Shown here: in pieces, positions 1 to 7,324 of the stretch
Layout of the letters: each line of letters opens with the position of its first letter
Position numbering within the stretch: the stretch's first letter is position 1
Source: an uncultured Acidobacteriota bacterium
GTDB taxonomy: Bacteria; Acidobacteriota; Terriglobia; Terriglobales; Acidobacteriaceae
Length of the DNA: 7,816 bases
Direction: 5' to 3'
Assembly: GCA_903932385.1 (NCBI GenBank)
Contig: CAIZGA010000021.1
Location: 1-7,816, forward strand
Made by a program: the position numbers and the translations under genes
The notes under the pieces: generated by a model
What the model was told of the DNA's origin: nothing
What the model saw: the letters and a program-made list of their open reading frames with translations, nothing else
Databases searched by the model: none

Positions 1-2171
1 ACCCACTGCTTCAGCTTGCCTTCAAACAGGCTCACGCGCAGTTGGTCCGGCACGCTCAAATTAAAGTCGGGATACTGCGGATCAAAATGTCCGCGCAGCT
101 CCGGCTTGGTAGGAATATTCTGCGCCACCATCGGAATCGCCCACGGATACGGGCTCACGCCACCGCCATACACCGCGGGGATTTCTTCACCCTTTCGAAT
201 CGCCGCGCGCGTGCAATCGCTGGTTGTCTCCAGCGGCGTGCCGTTCTGCGGATTCACAATCGCCTTCGGCTGCGTTCCGGTTGCCGAGCAAAACTTCGTC
301 GACACAAATTCGCCGAAGTGGATGTAGCTCTTGCCATGCCGCGCCAAATTGCCCCACAGATATCCGGTGCCCGGTTCATTCACATCGGGAATCCCTTCCA
401 GCAGCGGATAGCCCGTGTTGACCACTCCCTCATAGTCATATGTCCGCTGAGGTCCGCGATAACTCTGCTGCCAGGTCTTCTCCGTGTAGTCGCTGGTAAT
501 GGCCGCCGTCGACCACACATGGCCTACGCCGGAAACTTCTCCTGAATCATAAAAATTGTCGAAGACACCAAACTCCAACGCCAACTTATGCTGGTTGGGA
601 GTAATCTCCGCACCGTACATCGTCAGGGATGCATCGCCATTGCCCACCGGCTTACCATTCTGCTGCAAGTCGCCAAGAATCTGGTCGTAGGTGCGGTTCT
701 CTTTGATGATGTAAATCACGTGCTTGATTTTGCCCAGACCGCCGGTCGCTGTCGCATGCGCCGCCGCATCCATCGTGTGGTTCGCGGCAACCACTTCCCC
801 GCTCCACGGTTTCAGATTCGCAGCAACCTCGCTCTCTTTCAATTCCGCCAGCGACCCATGCATCAGCGTGCCGATATACGTATCGCCAGCCAACCGCGCC
901 TTTGAACCAGCAACCGGTGCCTGCGGAAAATTATTCGGCCCGGTACCGCGAGACTTGCCTGTGGCGATATACAACTTGCCGCCTGTCACCGCCAGTGACA
1001 TCGGATACCATCCGGTCGGAATAAATCCGTCCGCTTTCTGCTCCACGCCAGCCGCAACTACTTTGCCGGTGGAAAAAACTGCCACGGCATTCGCATCCGC
1101 ATCCGCCACATAGAGCTTTCCGTTGCCCAACGCCAATGCCACCGGTTGAGCGCCTTCAAAATGCTCACCCGGCAACTCAGCATTCATCATGCCAACCAGC
1201 CTCGGCTTACCTGCCACTTTCACATCCACCACTGCCACGCGGTCGCGATTGGTCAACACAACATACAGATTGCCGTCTTTGCCCAGTTCCAACGCAGATG
1301 GATGCGAACCCGCCGCAACCGGCAACGTGGGCTTCATCAATGCAAGCCGCGCCGTCACTTTGCCGCTGTGCAAATTCAACTCAGCAATCTCTGACGCATT
1401 CCACAACGCCACAAACGCGCGATCACCGTCCTTCGTCAGCGCAACAGCAATCGGATATTCCGCCACCACGTTGTAATGCGATGAAAGAATAAAGCGATGC
1501 AATACAGCGCCGCTCGCGGCATCCACCAACGCGGCATCGTCAGACAAATTGTCGGCAACCAGCAACGCCTCCGCGCCAGCAGCCGTCTTCGTCACTGCAA
1601 TCGCTGTGGGATACGGATTCATCGGTTTCTGTTCTGCTGCATTTGCCGCGCCAGTGGCCATCATCGGCGCAGGAATTTCCGGAATCGCAATCGTCCGCTC
1701 CGGCGTAATCGCTCCATCTTTCACCGCATATACGGCAACCACATTACCGGTGTCGCCGGTTTTCTTTCCATCCGGGTCTGTCATCGAATCCAAGCTCGCA
1801 TACAGATGCGTGCCGTCCGCGCTGAAGGCAAGCCCGCTGAAAAATGTCTGGCCAGAGCCGCGCGCCGTTCTCTCCTCCGGAAAATCTCGCAGCGAATCGG
1901 TCGTAGTATCCAGCAGCGAAATGGATTCGTCATACAACGACTCGGCGGTGCCGTAGCCTGCATTCACCGTCGCAACGTATCGCCCATCCGGCGAAACCGC
2001 CATCACCATCGGCAGGCTGTTCAATTGCCGCGGATTGCCCGGCAGGTCCTTCGCAATTGACTTGCTGGTCGGTATCGGGTCAAATCCCGTATTGCCCTGC
2101 GCCTGCAGTGAAACCGTGCCGACCGCTATCATCGCCGCCAACACACACAGATTCTTTGCCATAACTTTCAT
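1..2171 (-). CDS. Secreted bifunctional YncE-like beta-propeller / alkaline-phosphatase-superfamily phosphoesterase (3' end beyond window)
   Basis: The reverse strand reads open for 723 codons from ATG at 2171 to the left edge without a stop, so the C-terminus is missing. Residues 1-25 form a Sec signal peptide: basic start, hydrophobic core, likely cleavage after LQA, so the protein acts in the periplasm or outside the cell. Residues about 54-410 contain seven propeller-blade-like units, with strands such as [10 protein letters not shown] (60-69), [11 protein letters not shown] (117-127), [10 protein letters not shown] (297-306) and [10 protein letters not shown] (349-358). From about residue 482 a phosphoesterase domain (AcpA/phospholipase C-like) begins with [17 protein letters not shown]491 and N492 match the metal-binding Glu-Asn pair of that family. 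[11 protein letters not shown] (544-554) may hold the nucleophile region; this is inference. Known family: proteins of this architecture are usually longer than 723 aa, so roughly 100 or more residues are probably lost. Substrate is unknown. ATG 2171 is preferred over the in-frame ATG at 2162 because GAGGG lies nine bases upstream. Confidence 0.9.
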   Translation of the reverse strand, partial: MKVMAKNLCVLAAMIAVGTVSLQAQGNTGFDPIPTSKSIAKDLPGNPRQLNSLPMVMAVSPDGRYVATVNAGYGTAESLYDESISLLDTTTDSLRDFPEERTARGSGQTFFSGLAFSADGTHLYASLDSMTDPDGKKTGDTGNVVAVYAVKDGAITPERTIAIPEIPAPMMATGAANAAEQKPMNPYPTAIAVTKTAAGAEALLVADNLSDDAALVDAASGAVLHRFILSSHYNVVAEYPIAVALTKDGDRAFVALWNASEIAELNLHSGKVTARLALMKPTLPVAAGSHPSALELGKDGNLYVVLTNRDRVAVVDVKVAGKPRLVGMMNAELPGEHFEGAQPVALALGNGKLYVADADANAVAVFSTGKVVAAGVEQKADGFIPTGWYPMSLAVTGGKLYIATGKSRGTGPNNFPQAPVAGSKARLAGDTYIGTLMHGSLAELKESEVAANLKPWSGEVVAANHTMDAAAHATATGGLGKIKHVIYIIKENRTYDQILGDLQQNGKPVGNGDASLTMYGAEITPNQHKLALEFGVFDNFYDSGEVSGVGHVWSTAAITSDYTEKTWQQSYRGPQRTYDYEGVVNTGYPLLEGIPDVNEPGTGYLWGNLARHGKSYIHFGEFVSTKFCSATGTQPKAIVNPQNGTPLETTSDCTRAAIRKGEEIPAVYGGGVSPYPWAIPMVAQNIPTKPELRGHFDPQYPDFNLSVPDQLRVSLFEGKLKQW

Positions 2172-2180
2172 TGGTTGGTT

Positions 2181-2185
2181 CCCTC
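2181..2185 (-). promoter_or_regulatory. Ribosome binding site of the YncE/phosphoesterase gene
   Basis: The reverse strand reads GAGGG here, nine bases before the ATG at 2171. It would be 18 bases from the alternative in-frame ATG at 2162, which is too far, so it decides the start. Confidence 0.65.
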
Positions 2186-2224
2186 GCTCTTCCACACTAG
2201 CAATTCTTTTCCGCTGCGCCATCA

Positions 2225-2253
2225 ATTTTTCGGGAATTTCATCCCGCCGTCAA
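2225..2253 (-). promoter_or_regulatory. Candidate sigma-70-type promoter for the YncE/phosphoesterase gene
   Basis: On the reverse strand a -35 element TTGACG (2253-2248, five of six consensus bases) is followed by exactly 17 bases and a -10-like AAAAAT (2230-2225, four of six). Transcription would start near 2218 and give a leader of about 47 bases before the ATG at 2171. The -35 match and the spacing are good; the -10 is only fair. Confidence 0.45.
2231..2246. repeat. Inverted repeat in the promoter spacer (candidate operator)
   Basis: CGGGAATTTCATCCCG is a 16-base dyad with perfect 5-base arms (CGGGA and TCCCG) around a 6-base centre. It fills nearly all of the 17-base spacer of the minus-strand promoter, a position where a bound protein would control RNA polymerase. 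It may also be chance; no known regulator's operator is recognised. Confidence 0.4.
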
Positions 2254-2278
2254 ACAGGCTCAACTTGCATCCTTCCGC

Positions 2279-2292
2279 CGCATCGCGCATCG
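2279..2292. repeat. Tandem direct repeat of CGCATCG (two copies)
   Basis: Two perfect, adjacent 7-base copies (2279-2285 and 2286-2292) end two bases before the dyad upstream of copZ. They could be direct-repeat contacts for a regulator in the divergent region, or a small slippage duplication. Function unknown. Confidence 0.4.
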
Positions 2293-2294
2293 TT

Positions 2295-2311
2295 AACTTT
2301 AGACTGAAGTT
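2295..2311 (+). promoter_or_regulatory. 17-base dyad upstream of copZ-copA (candidate copper-responsive operator)
   Basis: AACTTTAG and CTGAAGTT are inverted 8-base arms around a single central A, with seven of eight positions complementary. The dyad lies 26 bases before the copZ start and 14 bases before its ribosome binding site. It overlaps TAGACT (2300-2305), a weak -10-like hexamer for which I find no -35 at normal spacing, so the copZ promoter is not resolved. It does not match the CopY box (TACAnnTGTA). An operator role is inferred from symmetry and position. Confidence 0.4.
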
Positions 2312-2325
2312 GTTTGCAGCAAAAA

Positions 2326-2331
2326 AAGGAG
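2326..2331 (+). promoter_or_regulatory. Strong ribosome binding site of copZ
   Basis: AAGGAG stands six bases before the ATG at 2338. It rules out the upstream in-frame TTG at 2314, which lies before this site. Confidence 0.85.
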
Positions 2332-2337
2332 TTCGCC

Positions 2338-2544
2338 ATGTCCTCGCTCACACTGCGGATAGACAACATGCACTGCGGTTCCTGCGTTCGCCGAGTCACG
2401 CAAACGCTCAATGCCGTCCCTGGCGTCGCGGTGGAAGAAGTGCGCGTCGGCGCAGCCCGTCTGCAATCCGGCAGCGACGACTCCGCCACCATTCTTGCCG
2501 CGCTGCAGAAGGCCGGCTTCCCCGCACACATCGAGAACGCATGA
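2338..2544 (+). CDS. copZ: CopZ-like copper chaperone (single heavy-metal-associated domain)
   Basis: A 68 aa cytoplasmic protein that is essentially one HMA (ferredoxin-like) domain. The metal site NMHCGSC has its two thiol ligands at C13 and C16, the Met-x-Cys-x-x-Cys pattern of Cu(+) chaperones and ATPase N-terminal domains. The rest has the expected length and rhythm, with a first helix after the cysteines ([14 protein letters not shown]) and a second near [10 protein letters not shown]. Known role: carries Cu(+) and hands it to CopA. Its stop TGA (2542-2544) overlaps the copA start ATG (2541-2543) as ATGA, so the two are very likely translationally coupled and made together. The start at 2338 is set by AAGGAG six bases upstream. 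Metal specificity is inferred from its partner; a general HMA-domain role is certain. Confidence 0.88.
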   Translation: MSSLTLRIDNMHCGSCVRRVTQTLNAVPGVAVEEVRVGAARLQSGSDDSATILAALQKAGFPAHIENA

Positions 2545-4808
2545 CCGCCATCGCTCATCCCGAACACGCTGCAGAAACAATTATTCTGCCCGTCATCGGC
2601 ATGAGCTGCGCCTCCTGTCAGGCACATGTGGAGCAAGCTCTGCGAGAATCCCCCGGTGTGCAGCAGGCCTCCGTCAATCTTCTCGCCAACTCTGCCCGTG
2701 TCGTATTCAATCCAGATCAAACATCGCCCGAATCTCTCATCACCGCCATTCGCGAGTCCGGCTACGACGCAACATTGCCCACGCCGGCAACTTCGCAATG
2801 GCAGCAGGATGAATCCTCAAAAGACTCGCAGGAATCCACCGCGCTGCAATGGCGAGCCTTCTTCAGTCTGGCCGCTGCCGCCTTCGCCATGGCTGCACCC
2901 ATGCTGATGCCGTTGCCGCTCACGCTTTTGCACTGGTCGCTGCTCGCACTCACATTGTTGGTGATGTTTCTCTGCGCCGGCCCCATCTATCGCGGCGCAT
3001 GGCAGGCCGCGCTGCATCGCACCAGCAACATGAACACGCTCATCAGCATCGGCACCACCGCCGCGCTGCTGTATTCCCTGCTGGTCACCGTTGCGCCATC
3101 GCTCTGCCGCAGCCTCGGTCTCCCCGGCGATGAGTATTACGAATCCATCCTCTTCATCCTCGCCTTTCTGCTCACCGGCAAATGGCTGGAGTCGCGCGCC
3201 CGCCGCCGCACCCTCGATGCTCTGCGTAGTTTTGCCGCGCTGCAACCCGGCGCCGCCGCCGTTCTGCGCGATGGCGTCACTCTCACTCTGCCGCTTGACC
3301 AGGTCCGCACCGACGACATCTGCCTCGTCCGCCCGGGCGAGCGCGTTCCTGTCGATGGCATCGTCTTTCGCGGCGAAAGTAGCATCGACGAATCCCTGCT
3401 GACCGGCGAGCCGCTGCCTGTCGCCAAAGCAACCGGCGACCGTGTCACCGGCGGCTCCATCAATTGCGATGGCTCACTCGAAATTCGCGCCACCACCATC
3501 GGTGCCTCCAGCGTCCTCGCGCAAATGCTCCGAATGATGCAAGACGCGCAGTCCGGCAAAGCTCCCATGCAGCAACTCGCCGACCGCGTCAGTTCCATTT
3601 TCGTTCCCGTTGTTCTTGTGATTGCTCTGGTGACCTTCGCAGTATGGTGGCTGCTCGCGCCCAACGGTGCCGGCATCGCACTCGCGCTCGCCAACGCTAT
3701 CACAGTACTCGTCATCGCCTGCCCCTGCGCCATGGGACTCGCCGTTCCCGCCGCACTCACTGTGGCCATCGGCCGCGCCGCACAACTTGGCATCCTCGTC
3801 AAAGGGGCCGATTCGCTCGAACGCCTAGCCGCTGTCACCACCATCGCTCTCGATAAAACCGGTACGCTCACACTCGGCCATCCGCAAATCACTGCCGTAC
3901 AACTTGCTAATGGCACATCATTTTCTGAATCCGATTGCCTCCGCCTTGCCGCTGCGCTGGAGAGCCGCTCTCTGCATCCCGTCGCCCGCGCGCTAACAAA
4001 TTACGCCGTCACTCAACTCCACACAGAGACCTTCCCCGCCGTCGACGCACTGCTCACGCACCCAGGCAAAGGCATCAGTGGAAATGTTGAAGGCCACGCA
4101 ATCGTCATTGGCAACGCGTCGCTCTATTCGCAACTCGGCATCGCTCTGCCTGAAACTTCATCCCCTGCATCCGCCACACAACTTCATCTCGCTGTCGATG
4201 GCATCCACGCCTGCACCTTTCTCGCCGCCGATACACTGCGGCCCTCCGCGCCAACCACCATCGCTTCGCTGCATTCGCTCGGCATCGCCACAGTGCTCCT
4301 CACCGGCGACTCACCGGCCACCGCCAACTCCATCGCAGCACAAGCCGGCATCGCAGCAGAAAATGTCCACGCCTCGCATTTACCCGTCGCGAAAACAGAA
4401 TTCATCCGCAACCTGCAGCAAAGCGGTACTCGCGTTGCCATGGCCGGCGATGGCATCAATGACGCGGCAGCCCTTGCGCTGGCCGATGCCGGATTCGCCA
4501 TGGGCGCCGGTGCAGACATGGCCCGCGACGCCGGCAACTTCATCGTTCTCGCCGGAGATATAGCCGCCATTCCCCGCGCCATCCAACTCGCCCGCCACAC
4601 CCTGCGCATCTGCCGACAGAACATCGGCTGGGCGCTGGCCTACAACGTCATCGGAATCCCCATCGCCGCCGGCCTGCTCTACCCTGCTTTTGGCATCCGA
4701 CTCAGCCCCGTCATCGCTTCAGCCGCCATGGCTTTCAGCTCCATCAGCGTCCTGCTCAACAGTCTCCGCCTGCGCCATTTCGCACCCGCAGGCTCCCGCT
4801 CGTTATAG
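2541..4808 (+). CDS. copA: Copper-exporting P1B-1-type ATPase CopA
   Basis: A 755 aa inner-membrane pump using ATP to move Cu(+) out of the cytoplasm. An N-terminal HMA domain (about 13-80) has GMSCASC with C23 and C26. Membrane segments lie near 107-127, 131-153, 167-185 and 198-215; the actuator domain carries TGE at 288-290. Two more segments (about 353-372 and 384-405) follow, the second with the CPC transport motif at 394-396. The P-domain has DKTGT with phosphorylated D438; H479-P480 lie in SLHPVA, where many relatives have SEHPLA; the hinge GDGIND spans 636-641. The last two segments carry Y701-N702 and M730 with S733-S734, the residues that mark Cu(+) pumps, supporting copper over zinc, cadmium or lead. 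The frame is open upstream to about 2175, but the ATG at 2541 overlapping the copZ stop is the sensible start: it puts the HMA domain at the N-terminus and avoids a 200-base overlap. All catalytic motifs are intact. Confidence 0.95.
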   Translation: MTAIAHPEHAAETIILPVIGMSCASCQAHVEQALRESPGVQQASVNLLANSARVVFNPDQTSPESLITAIRESGYDATLPTPATSQWQQDESSKDSQESTALQWRAFFSLAAAAFAMAAPMLMPLPLTLLHWSLLALTLLVMFLCAGPIYRGAWQAALHRTSNMNTLISIGTTAALLYSLLVTVAPSLCRSLGLPGDEYYESILFILAFLLTGKWLESRARRRTLDALRSFAALQPGAAAVLRDGVTLTLPLDQVRTDDICLVRPGERVPVDGIVFRGESSIDESLLTGEPLPVAKATGDRVTGGSINCDGSLEIRATTIGASSVLAQMLRMMQDAQSGKAPMQQLADRVSSIFVPVVLVIALVTFAVWWLLAPNGAGIALALANAITVLVIACPCAMGLAVPAALTVAIGRAAQLGILVKGADSLERLAAVTTIALDKTGTLTLGHPQITAVQLANGTSFSESDCLRLAAALESRSLHPVARALTNYAVTQLHTETFPAVDALLTHPGKGISGNVEGHAIVIGNASLYSQLGIALPETSSPASATQLHLAVDGIHACTFLAADTLRPSAPTTIASLHSLGIATVLLTGDSPATANSIAAQAGIAAENVHASHLPVAKTEFIRNLQQSGTRVAMAGDGINDAAALALADAGFAMGAGADMARDAGNFIVLAGDIAAIPRAIQLARHTLRICRQNIGWALAYNVIGIPIAAGLLYPAFGIRLSPVIASAAMAFSSISVLLNSLRLRHFAPAGSRSL

Positions 4809-4820
4809 ACTTGGTATCGG

Positions 4821-4825
4821 CAGGT
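4821..4825 (+). promoter_or_regulatory. Weak ribosome binding site supporting a TTG start for lptF-lptG
   Basis: CAGGT has its AGG core at 4822-4824, eight bases before TTG 4833. It is the only purine-rich site in the 24-base gap, and no ATG or GTG start exists in frame between the copA stop and 4833. Confidence 0.4.
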
Positions 4826-4832
4826 CAAATCG

Positions 4833-7172
4833 TTGCGGATCTTTCGTCGCTACATCTTAAGTGAGCTGGTCTCGCACACGCTGCTTGGCGGCGTGGTATT
4901 CACATTTGTCCTGTTCATGCGCCCGCTGCCGGCCATTCTTGAGCTCATCGTACGCAATAGCGCCTCCGGCCTGGATATCCTCAAACTTTTTCTCTTCACT
5001 CTGCCCAACACCCTCACCGCCACCGTTCCCATGGCCGTGCTGGTCGGCATCCTGCTCGGCCTCAGCCGCATGTCTGCAGATAGTGAAATCACGGCCATGC
5101 GTGCGGTCGGCATCGGCGTTTTCCGCTTCGTCAGAATCGTCGCCATCCTCGCCGTCGCCGGCTGGCTGATTGGCCTCTTCAACTCGCTCTATCTCGCACC
5201 AAAATCCGCTGCCGCTCTCGTTCGCTTGGAAGACTCACTGAAAAGTTCCCAGGCCGCTTACGAAGTCCAGCCCCGCGTTTTCTACGAAGACTTCCGCAAC
5301 TACGTCCTTTACATCCAGGATTCGCACCCCGGTGCCAATGGTTCTCTCTGGCACCATGTTTATCTCGTCGACCTCAGCCAGCCCAGCGCGCCTCTGGTGA
5401 CCATTGCCAACAATGCTGCCGTGGTCAGCGGCAATGACCAGTCCCTGCTGATGCGTCTGCACGACGGCTCGCAACACCAGACCTTTCCCGACAATTCCAA
5501 TCTCTACACAATCTCCACCTTCAACCAGATGGACTTGCCGTTGCAGACCGGCTCAACCGACGACACACACATCGGCCATCTCGACTCACCAATCCTCGCA
5601 ATGAACAACCGCGAGTTGCTGGCCCGCTCGCATCTGCCCGACGGCCGCACTTATCTCATCGAACTCAATCGCCGCTTCTCGTATCCCGCCGCCTGCATCG
5701 TTCTCATGCTGGTCGGCGTGCCGCTCGGTCTCACCTCTAAACGCGGTGGCAAAAGCACCGGCTTCGTCATCACCATACTTCTCGTCTTCGTTTATTACTT
5801 CCTCTCGCTCATCGGCACCACACTGGCCAAGCAGGGAAAATTACCCGTCATCACCGGCGTCTGGCTGGCAGATATTCTCTTCGCCATCACCGGCATCTTC
5901 CTCCTCTGGCAACTCTCCTACGGCGGCGCCGCACTGGAATTCTTCTCGCACGTCGGCAGTGTGATCGGGCAGTTCGTTGCCAAACTCATTCAGCGCTTCC
6001 GCCCGCAGAAGAATGCCATCGGTCTTTCCACCGTCTGGCGTCCTCGTCGCGTGTTGAAGAGCCGCTTCCCGCTCATCCTCGACGATTACGTCATCCGCGA
6101 ATTCCTCAAGAACTTCGCCCTCGTTCTCTTCGCCATCATCGCGCTCTCGATGATTTTCAACTTCTTCGAGCTGCTCAATGACATCGTGCGCAACCGCACA
6201 CCGCTCGTCATCGTTGGCGAGTTCCTCATCAACCTCATCCCCTACATTATTGACAGCCTCACCCCGCTCTGCGTTCTGTTGGCCATGCTGATCACCCTCA
6301 GCATCATGCACCGCTCCAGCGAACTCACCGCGATGAAGGCCAGCGGCATCAGCCTCTACCGCATCATCACGCCGGTGCTTGTCATCGCTGCCATGATTGC
6401 CGTCGGACTCTTCTTCTTCGACGAAACCTACCTCCCCGCCGCCAATCGTCGGCAGGAGGCGCTGCGCAGCGTCATCAAAGGCCGTCCGCCGGAGACATTT
6501 CTCCGCCCCGACCGCAAGTGGATCTTCGGCCAGCAGCAGGAGAATGCCCCCGAAAGAATTTTCTATTACCGCTTCTTTGATCCGGCCAACAATGTCTTCG
6601 CCGACCTCACCGTCTTTGAATTTCAGCCGGACACTTTTCAACTCACCCGCCGCATCTTTGCCAGTTCCGCACGCTGGGACCCGCAGCTGAATAAATGGAT
6701 TTTTGAAAAAGGCTGGGAGCGCACCTTCAGTGAAGACACCACTGCCAGCTACCAGACCTTCGACATCCGTACCTTCGATGAGATTCACGAGCAGCCTTCC
6801 TACTTCAAGAAGGAAGACGTGCAATCGCAGGAGATGTCCTACGCCGAGTTGGACCACTACATACGCGACCTCAGCCAGAGCGGCTTTGACACCGTTCCCC
6901 TGCGCGTTCAACTCAACCACAAACTCGCCTATCCGCTCATCACGCTGATTATGGCCGTGCTCGCCGTTCCCTTCGCACTCAGCATGGGCAAACGCGGTTC
7001 GCTCACCGGAGTTGCCGTCGCCATCGGCATCGCTGCCTGTTATCTCGTCGTCGCCAGTTTGTTTGAGGCGATGGGTAACGTCAACACGCTGCCCGCCGTC
7101 GTCGCCGCCTGGTCGCCCGACATCCTCTTCGGTCTGGCCGGCAGCTACATGCTGCTGCGCACTCCCACTTAA
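4833..7172 (+). CDS. lptF/lptG: LptF-LptG fused lipopolysaccharide export permease
   Basis: A 779 aa inner-membrane protein made of two complete YjgP/YjgQ-family permeases in tandem; typical LptF or LptG alone is about 350-400 aa. Half one (1 to about 365) has three helices (about 13-33, 47-77, 100-122), a periplasmic domain of about 160 residues and three more helices (about 284-301, 310-330, 342-363). A linker of about 45 residues, basic at its end, should be cytoplasmic. Half two (412-779) repeats the plan: helices near 424-448, 460-490 and 510-531, a periplasmic domain to about 698, then three helices from 700 to 772. The loop between helices 2 and 3 of each half contains the matching SEITAMRAVGI (84-94) and SELTAMKASGI (496-506), the coupling helix that contacts the ATPase LptB. 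Known role: LptB2FG extracts LPS toward LptC/LptA. The start is TTG 4833: the copA stop lies in frame upstream, and the next ATG (4918, residue 29) would cut the first helix. Which half is LptF is inferred from the usual lptF-lptG order. Probably read through from copA. Confidence 0.92.
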   Translation: MRIFRRYILSELVSHTLLGGVVFTFVLFMRPLPAILELIVRNSASGLDILKLFLFTLPNTLTATVPMAVLVGILLGLSRMSADSEITAMRAVGIGVFRFVRIVAILAVAGWLIGLFNSLYLAPKSAAALVRLEDSLKSSQAAYEVQPRVFYEDFRNYVLYIQDSHPGANGSLWHHVYLVDLSQPSAPLVTIANNAAVVSGNDQSLLMRLHDGSQHQTFPDNSNLYTISTFNQMDLPLQTGSTDDTHIGHLDSPILAMNNRELLARSHLPDGRTYLIELNRRFSYPAACIVLMLVGVPLGLTSKRGGKSTGFVITILLVFVYYFLSLIGTTLAKQGKLPVITGVWLADILFAITGIFLLWQLSYGGAALEFFSHVGSVIGQFVAKLIQRFRPQKNAIGLSTVWRPRRVLKSRFPLILDDYVIREFLKNFALVLFAIIALSMIFNFFELLNDIVRNRTPLVIVGEFLINLIPYIIDSLTPLCVLLAMLITLSIMHRSSELTAMKASGISLYRIITPVLVIAAMIAVGLFFFDETYLPAANRRQEALRSVIKGRPPETFLRPDRKWIFGQQQENAPERIFYYRFFDPANNVFADLTVFEFQPDTFQLTRRIFASSARWDPQLNKWIFEKGWERTFSEDTTASYQTFDIRTFDEIHEQPSYFKKEDVQSQEMSYAELDHYIRDLSQSGFDTVPLRVQLNHKLAYPLITLIMAVLAVPFALSMGKRGSLTGVAVAIGIAACYLVVASLFEAMGNVNTLPAVVAAWSPDILFGLAGSYMLLRTPT

Positions 7173-7219
7173 ACATCATCCAGATTCAGTCGATTCCAGG
7201 GGTGCGGCATCTCCTCACA

Positions 7220-7276
7220 CCAAAAAATCCTGTAATTTCTGCCTATACAAAATATTTTTATGGTATTGTTCATCAC
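7220..7276 (+). promoter_or_regulatory. AT-rich promoter-like region before the last gene
   Basis: The 152 bases between lptF-lptG and the last gene contain a markedly AT-rich core, including the 10-base palindrome AAAATATTTT (7249-7258). An extended -10-like element TGGTATTGT (7261-7269) follows, which would start transcription near 7276. No convincing -35 hexamer is present. The composition suits a promoter, but the exact elements are uncertain. The rest of the gap shows no gene or convincing terminator. Confidence 0.3.
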
Positions 7277-7308
7277 CAAGCCATAACCAACTTTGCCGCG
7301 TTCGTATC

Positions 7309-7313
7309 GGGAG
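7309..7313 (+). promoter_or_regulatory. Ribosome binding site of the last gene
   Basis: GGGAG lies 11 bases before the ATG at 7325, slightly long spacing but the only candidate. It supports a start that puts a signal peptide at the very N-terminus. Confidence 0.5.
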
Positions 7314-7324
7314 ATTCACCCACC

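Noticed and set aside
16..2307. Several plus-strand open frames of 60-190 codons across the left third
   Set aside because: They are antisense to the continuous 723-codon propeller/phosphoesterase gene, are rich in Arg/His/Ser as expected of shadow frames in G+C-rich DNA, and show no domains.
2314..2337. Earlier TTG start for copZ
   Set aside because: The strong AAGGAG at 2326-2331 lies downstream of it and is correctly spaced for ATG 2338.
2175..2540. Upstream extension of the copA frame adding 122 residues
   Set aside because: It overlaps the whole copZ gene in another frame, begins at a non-ATG codon with no ribosome site, and encodes low-complexity Arg/Ser-rich sequence with no domain. 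ATG 2541 fits the family.
3137..3916. 259-codon minus-strand open frame opposite copA
   Set aside because: It is a Ser/Arg/Thr-rich shadow of the conserved ATPase core and has no recognisable family.
5841..6920. 359-codon minus-strand open frame opposite lptF-lptG
   Set aside because: Its translation is a low-complexity acidic/Gly/Val/Ala mix with no domain, exactly antisense to well-supported permease sequence.
7195..7226. Possible intrinsic terminator after lptF-lptG
   Set aside because: Only about four base pairs (GGTG with CACC) can form around a long loop, and the following run is A rather than T on the coding strand.
7249..7258. AAAATATTTT palindrome as a specific operator
   Set aside because: It is a low-complexity AT palindrome whose flanks do not continue the symmetry; chance is likely in such an AT-rich stretch.
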